Source of the DNA: Rhodobiaceae bacterium UBA7804
GTDB lineage: Bacteria > Pseudomonadota > Alphaproteobacteria > Parvibaculales > Parvibaculaceae
DNA length: 64,000 nucleotides
Direction: 5' to 3'
Assembly (NCBI GenBank): GCA_002480495.1
Contig: DLCG01000005.1
Coordinates: forward strand, 245,159 to 309,158
The position numbers and the translations under genes are program-made. This document shows positions 60,463-64,000 of the stretch, in pieces. The notes under the pieces were generated by a model, which was given only the letters and a program-made list of their open reading frames with translations, had not been told where the DNA came from and ran no database searches. Position 1 is the stretch's first letter; each line of letters begins with the position of its first letter.

Positions 60463-61442
60463 GCGATTTCGAGCTCGCTCCGGGCGATGAGGAGGGACCG
60501 TCCATTTCGGTTGCGCCCGGCTGGTTCGCGCGAGCCGTTGCCGTCGAGCCCGAAAGCCGCTTCGTAGATGTGAATGGCGTCAAGGTCCATTACCTGCGCT
60601 GGGGCGACCGCGCTAAGCCGGGACTGCTGCTTGTTCATGGCAATGGCGCCCATGCGCGCTGGTGGTCCTTCGTTGCGCCGTTTCTCGCGCGGGAATATTC
60701 CGTCGCGGCCATCGACATTACCGGCATGGGCGACAGCGGCTGGCACGAGAAATATTCGATCGAGGTATTTGCCGAAGAGCAGATGGCGGTCTGCGAAGAT
60801 GCAGGCTTTTTCGATGGCGAGGAGCCACCCATCATTGTCGGCCATTCCTTCGGCGGCTTCATTACCATCCTGACCGGCGCGCTTTACGGCGAGCGCCTCG
60901 CCGGCACGGTGATCGTCGACAGTCCGGTCAATCCGCCGGACAGGCCGGGCGGTCCGCCGGACCGAAAATTCAGGCCGCACCGCATCTATCCATCGCTTGA
61001 GGCGGCAATGGAACGCTTCCGTCTTGCGCCGCCCCAGCCTTGCGAGAATCGCTACATCGTCGACTACATCGCGCGGCATTCGCTGAAGCGGGTCGCCATT
61101 CCCGAGGGCGGTGAAGGATGGACCTGGAAGTTCGATCCCGCCATATGGCAGCGCTTCGATATCGGCGACATGGGCGCGCGGCTTGCCGCCACGCGCTGCC
61201 GCATCGCCATCATGCGGGGCGAGTTTTCAGTGCTGCTGCCGGCCGAGATCGGCGAGTATATGTTCAACTTGCTCGGGCGGGCCGCACCTATGATCGAAAT
61301 TCCGCAGGCGCGGCATCATGTGATGCTCGACCAGCCGCTCGCCTTCGTTGCCGCGCTCCGGGCTCTGCTCGCCGACTGGGATCATTCGGCGCCCTCGCGC
61401 AAGATTGCGAAGGGGCCGGTTCCCTCGCCCTTCGGCAGTTGA
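60459..61442 (+). CDS. Alpha/beta hydrolase
   Basis: 327 residues from GTG. LLLVHGNGAHARWWSFVAPFL, nucleophile Ser in VGHSFGGFI, and catalytic His in QARHHVMLDQP. Clear paralogue of the hydrolase at 26551-27546. Coupled with a thioesterase and downstream of pepF and the ABC1 gene. Confidence 0.86.
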   Translation: MSDFELAPGDEEGPSISVAPGWFARAVAVEPESRFVDVNGVKVHYLRWGDRAKPGLLLVHGNGAHARWWSFVAPFLAREYSVAAIDITGMGDSGWHEKYSIEVFAEEQMAVCEDAGFFDGEEPPIIVGHSFGGFITILTGALYGERLAGTVIVDSPVNPPDRPGGPPDRKFRPHRIYPSLEAAMERFRLAPPQPCENRYIVDYIARHSLKRVAIPEGGEGWTWKFDPAIWQRFDIGDMGARLAATRCRIAIMRGEFSVLLPAEIGEYMFNLLGRAAPMIEIPQARHHVMLDQPLAFVAALRALLADWDHSAPSRKIAKGPVPSPFGS

Positions 61443-61524
61443 CGAGGCCACGTCTTCTTCACCGGGCTGAACGGAATTGCACAGCGGCTGTAGGTATTTA
61501 GCGAAAGGCTCCGGGTCTCGGCGC

Positions 61525-61552
61525 TTGCCGAGGACGGTTCGTTTGCTATAGT
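61525..61552 (+). promoter_or_regulatory. Putative sigma-70 promoter for the oxidase subunit gene
   Basis: TTGCCG at 61525-61530 and TATAGT at 61547-61552 with 16 nt between, about 45 nt before the ATG at 61603. Confidence 0.5.
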
Positions 61553-61602
61553 CCGGCTCGCTCAAATCGAGCGTAACAAGCGGCAAAAGCGGGCGAGGTA
61601 AC

Positions 61603-61746
61603 ATGGCTGGATATCAGGAAGGCTGGGGCAAGGAGATGGATGCGAAAGAGCACATCTCGACCTATGACAGCTTCATTGCGGCGTCGAAGTGGGGCACGGC
61701 AGCTGTTGTTGTCGTTCTCGTCCTGATGGCGGTTTTCCTCATCTGA
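61603..61746 (+). CDS. aa3-type cytochrome c oxidase subunit IV-like protein
   Basis: 47 residues: acidic N-terminus (GYQEGWGKEMDAKEHISTYD) with the HxxTYxxF pattern, then one helix (TAAVVVVLVLMAVFLI). This matches the bacterial subunit IV family (COX4_pro_2), a single-span accessory of aa3 oxidases. Location upstream of pntA is common in alphaproteobacteria. Confidence 0.85.
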   Translation: MAGYQEGWGKEMDAKEHISTYDSFIAASKWGTAAVVVVLVLMAVFLI

Positions 61747-61871
61747 GATTCGGCAGATCCGAGACCAATTCTCGACTTGCAATTGGCTCTCGGCACTACA
61801 TATTCGAATAATTCTTATTCTCATTTGGTGCCCGCATTTCTCGCGGGAGCCCGGAGAACAGGCGACGTTCC

Positions 61872-63005
61872 ATGAAACTTGCGATCCCCAAAGAACGGCT
61901 TGAGGGCGAAACCCGCGTGGCGGCCTCCCCGGAAACGGTGAAGAAACTCACCGCGCTCGGCCTTGAGGTCATTGTCGAAGCAGGGGCCGGCAAACATGCC
62001 TCCTTCGCCGATCAGCTCTATAGCGAAGCGGGCGCGACTATCGCGCAAGGCACAGCCGAAGCGCTGAAAGACGCCGATATCGTCTTCAAGGTGCGCGCGC
62101 CGTCCGACGAGGAAATCGGCTTGATGAAGCGTGGCGCGATGCTTGCCGCCATTCTCAATCCCTGGGACGACAAGGCGCGATTGCAGAAATATGCCGCGCA
62201 GGGCGTCAATGCCTTTGCGATGGAGTTCATGCCGCGCATCACGCGCGCTCAGTCGATGGACGTTCTGTCCTCGCAATCGAATCTCGCGGGCTACAAGGCT
62301 GTCATCAACGCGGCTTCGGTCTTCACCCGCGCCATGCCGATGATGATGACCGCGGCAGGCACAATCGCTCCTGCCCGCGTCTTCGTGATGGGTGTCGGCG
62401 TCGCGGGCCTGCAGGCGATCGCGACGGCGAAGCGCCTCGGCGCCATCGTCACGGCGACCGACGTTCGAGCCACCACGAAGGAGCAGGTCGAAAGTCTCGG
62501 CGGCAGCTTCATAATGGTCGAGTCGGAAGAGAGCGGTGACGCGGCCGGTGGCTACGCGAAGGAGATGTCGGAAGACTACAAGCGCGCTCAGGCCGCCCTC
62601 GTCGCCGAACACATCAAGAAGCAGGACATCGTCATCACCACCGCGCTTATTCCGGGCCGCCCCGCGCCGGAACTCGTCAGCGAGGAAATGGTGAAGTCGA
62701 TGAAGCCGGGCTCGATCCTTGTCGATCTGGCGGTGGAACGAGGCGGCAACTGCCCGCTGTCGGAAGCCGGCAAGCGTGTGGAGAAACATGGTGTGACCAT
62801 CCTCGGCGACGTCAATGTTGCTGCGCAGCTTTCGGTGGATGCCTCTTCGCTCTATGCGAAGAACCTCCTGAACTTCATCACGCCCCTGATCGACAAGGAA
62901 ACCAAGGCCCTGTCGATCAACTGGGAAGACGAAATCATCACGGGCACCTGCCTGACCAAAGACGGTCAGGTCGTGCATCCGTCGCTGCGCGAAGGAGGCA
63001 ACTGA
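61872..63005 (+). CDS. pntAA: NAD(P) transhydrogenase subunit alpha, part 1 (soluble dI)
   Basis: 377 residues. N-terminal AlaDH/PNT domain (KLAIPKERLEGETRVAASPE, VRAPSDEEIGLMKRGAM) and the NAD(H)-binding Rossmann segment VMGVGVAGLQAIATAKRLGA. It ends before the membrane helices, which are supplied by pntAB, as in Rhodospirillum-type three-gene enzymes. The enzyme uses the proton gradient to reduce NADP+ with NADH. TGA/ATG contact with pntAB is 1 nt overlap. Confidence 0.95.
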   Translation: MKLAIPKERLEGETRVAASPETVKKLTALGLEVIVEAGAGKHASFADQLYSEAGATIAQGTAEALKDADIVFKVRAPSDEEIGLMKRGAMLAAILNPWDDKARLQKYAAQGVNAFAMEFMPRITRAQSMDVLSSQSNLAGYKAVINAASVFTRAMPMMMTAAGTIAPARVFVMGVGVAGLQAIATAKRLGAIVTATDVRATTKEQVESLGGSFIMVESEESGDAAGGYAKEMSEDYKRAQAALVAEHIKKQDIVITTALIPGRPAPELVSEEMVKSMKPGSILVDLAVERGGNCPLSEAGKRVEKHGVTILGDVNVAAQLSVDASSLYAKNLLNFITPLIDKETKALSINWEDEIITGTCLTKDGQVVHPSLREGGN

Positions 63006-63322
63006 TGGAAGCCGCCGCTATCGATCCTTTTGTGTTCCGGCTCGCGATCTTCGTGCTCGCGATCTTCGTCGGCTATTACGTGGTGTGGAGCGTGACGCCC
63101 GCGCTGCATACGCCGCTCATGTCGGTCACCAACGCCATTTCGTCGGTCATCATCGTCGGTGCACTGATCGCCGTGGGTCTCGATCTCTCCCAGGCAGGAG
63201 AGACTGGCTGGCTGTCGAAGGGATTCGGCTTCGTCGCCGTGATCCTTGCTGCGGTCAATATCTTCGGCGGGTTCCTGGTCACCCAGCGAATGCTCGCCAT
63301 GTACAAGAAAAAGCAGCGCTGA
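63005..63322 (+). CDS. pntAB: NAD(P) transhydrogenase subunit alpha, part 2 (membrane)
   Basis: 105 residues with three helices. FVGYYVVWSVTPALHTPLMS and VTNAISSVIIVGAL are the strongly conserved PntA membrane motifs, and NIFGGFLVTQRMLAMYKKK closes the subunit. Forms part of the dII proton channel with PntB. Confidence 0.95.
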   Translation: MEAAAIDPFVFRLAIFVLAIFVGYYVVWSVTPALHTPLMSVTNAISSVIIVGALIAVGLDLSQAGETGWLSKGFGFVAVILAAVNIFGGFLVTQRMLAMYKKKQR

Positions 63323-63335
63323 GGGGAATAGGGAC

Positions 63336-64000
63336 ATGTCAGCCAATATAGCGGCCCTGCTGTACCTCGCGTCGGCAGTTCTCTTCATCCTCGCGCTTCG
63401 CGGCCTCTCCTCTCCGGAGACCTCGCGCCAGGGCAACACGTTCGGCATGATCGGCATGACCATCGCCATCGTGACGACGCTCGCGCTCCTGCAGGCGCAG
63501 AATACGCTCACTTGGGCTCTCATCGTGGGCGGTCTCGTGATCGGCGGCGGTATTGGCGCCGTGATCGCACGGCGCATCGCCATGACGCAGATGCCGCAGC
63601 TCGTCGCGGCCTTCCACTCGCTGGTCGGTCTTGCCGCGGTCTTTGTCGCCTGGTCGGCCTTCCTCGCGCCGGAAGCCTACGGCATCGGTACGTTCCACGC
63701 GATCCACGGCGCGAACCTTGTTGAAATGGGCATCGGCGTTGCCATCGGCGCGATCACCTTCTCGGGTTCGGTCATCGCCTTCGCGAAGCTGAACGGCAAC
63801 ATGTCGGGCGCGCCGATCATGCTGCCTGGCCGTCACGTCATCAACGCGGCGCTGGCCCTCGCCATCGTGGGCGGCATCGCCTACATCGTGGCGGACCCAT
63901 CGCACCAGACGATCGAGCTCTTCCTCGCGATCACGGTCCTCTCCTTCATCATCGGCTTCCTGATCATCATTCCGATCGGCGGCGCCGACATGCCGGTCGT
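63336..64000 (+). CDS. pntB: NAD(P) transhydrogenase subunit beta, N-terminal part
   Basis: Open to the window edge; 221 codons are present. GMIGMTIAIVTTLALL, AAFHSLVGLAAVFVAW, GAITFSGSVIAFAKL and HVINAALALAIVGGIAYIV are PntB membrane segments (dII). The NADP-binding dIII lies beyond the window. GAGG precedes the ATG. Confidence 0.95.
   Translation, partial: MSANIAALLYLASAVLFILALRGLSSPETSRQGNTFGMIGMTIAIVTTLALLQAQNTLTWALIVGGLVIGGGIGAVIARRIAMTQMPQLVAAFHSLVGLAAVFVAWSAFLAPEAYGIGTFHAIHGANLVEMGIGVAIGAITFSGSVIAFAKLNGNMSGAPIMLPGRHVINAALALAIVGGIAYIVADPSHQTIELFLAITVLSFIIGFLIIIPIGGADMPV

Overview
The window is dense, GC-rich chromosomal DNA from an alphaproteobacterium. The markers are a CpdR-type receiver, GapR (DUF2312), DUF1244, a cysteine-free 41-residue L36, the small aa3-type oxidase subunit IV, a split-alpha proton transhydrogenase (pntAA-pntAB-pntB) and a probable alphaproteobacterial trans-acting sRNA. 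Many acyl-CoA, GST, SCP-x thiolase, sulfatase and dioxygenase-type genes suggest an environmental degrader. A Parvibaculum-like member of Hyphomicrobiales fits, but that name is inference.

Layout. 0-6.6 kb: end of an EptA-like enzyme, a PAP2 phosphatase and a lipid kinase (lipid/envelope modification), a glutamate-synthase-family oxidoreductase, a lytic transglycosylase, an intergenic sRNA locus, an N-formylglutamate amidohydrolase and divergent cpdR. 6.7-13.4 kb: tRNA-Val(GAC), an RND efflux pair, then a LolA-like protein and an outer-membrane protein on the other strand. 13.5-31 kb: mostly catabolic or detoxifying enzymes (TauD-type dioxygenase, GSTs, VOC protein, SCP-x thiolase plus DUF35 partner, nitroreductase, sulfatase, acyl-CoA dehydrogenase, MFS, CPBP protease, hydrolases), a HisKA_2 kinase/receiver pair and rpmJ. 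31-39.5 kb: TPR protein, hydrolase, pyruvate kinase, glycerate kinase, a second N-formylglutamate amidohydrolase, DUF1244 and gapR. A lower-GC islet of five small unknown genes (34.7-36.3 kb) sits between pyruvate kinase and glycerate kinase. 39.6-45.6 kb: two sulfotransferase-like paralogues in tandem, then two equally long proteins that fuse a LuxR helix-turn-helix to an alpha/beta-hydrolase fold. 45.7-50.2 kb: secreted protein, three tandem hairpins, GNAT, a BacNav-type sodium channel, a TetR regulator with paired operators, small proteins. 50.3-53.5 kb: a lower-GC restriction-modification island (C5 methyltransferase, PD-(D/E)XK-like protein, GIY-YIG nuclease, Vsr). 53.5-64 kb: a sigma-54 response regulator, OmpA-type lipoprotein, oligoendopeptidase F, ABC1 kinase, thioesterase, hydrolase, oxidase subunit IV and the pnt operon, which runs off the right end.

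Most interesting: (1) the paired LuxR-hydrolase fusions, one with Ala at the nucleophile position, which look like hydrolase-derived ligand sensors; (2) an orphan + strand terminator preceded by an anti-Shine-Dalgarno-like motif, resembling the alpha-r8/MmgR sRNA family, with TGC-N3-GCA dyads upstream; (3) a restriction-modification operon with two different candidate nuclease folds; (4) three 39-bp-spaced hairpins with complementary loops; (5) a 26-nt repeat found at both ends of the window. Functions rest on motif reading only; no database search was run.
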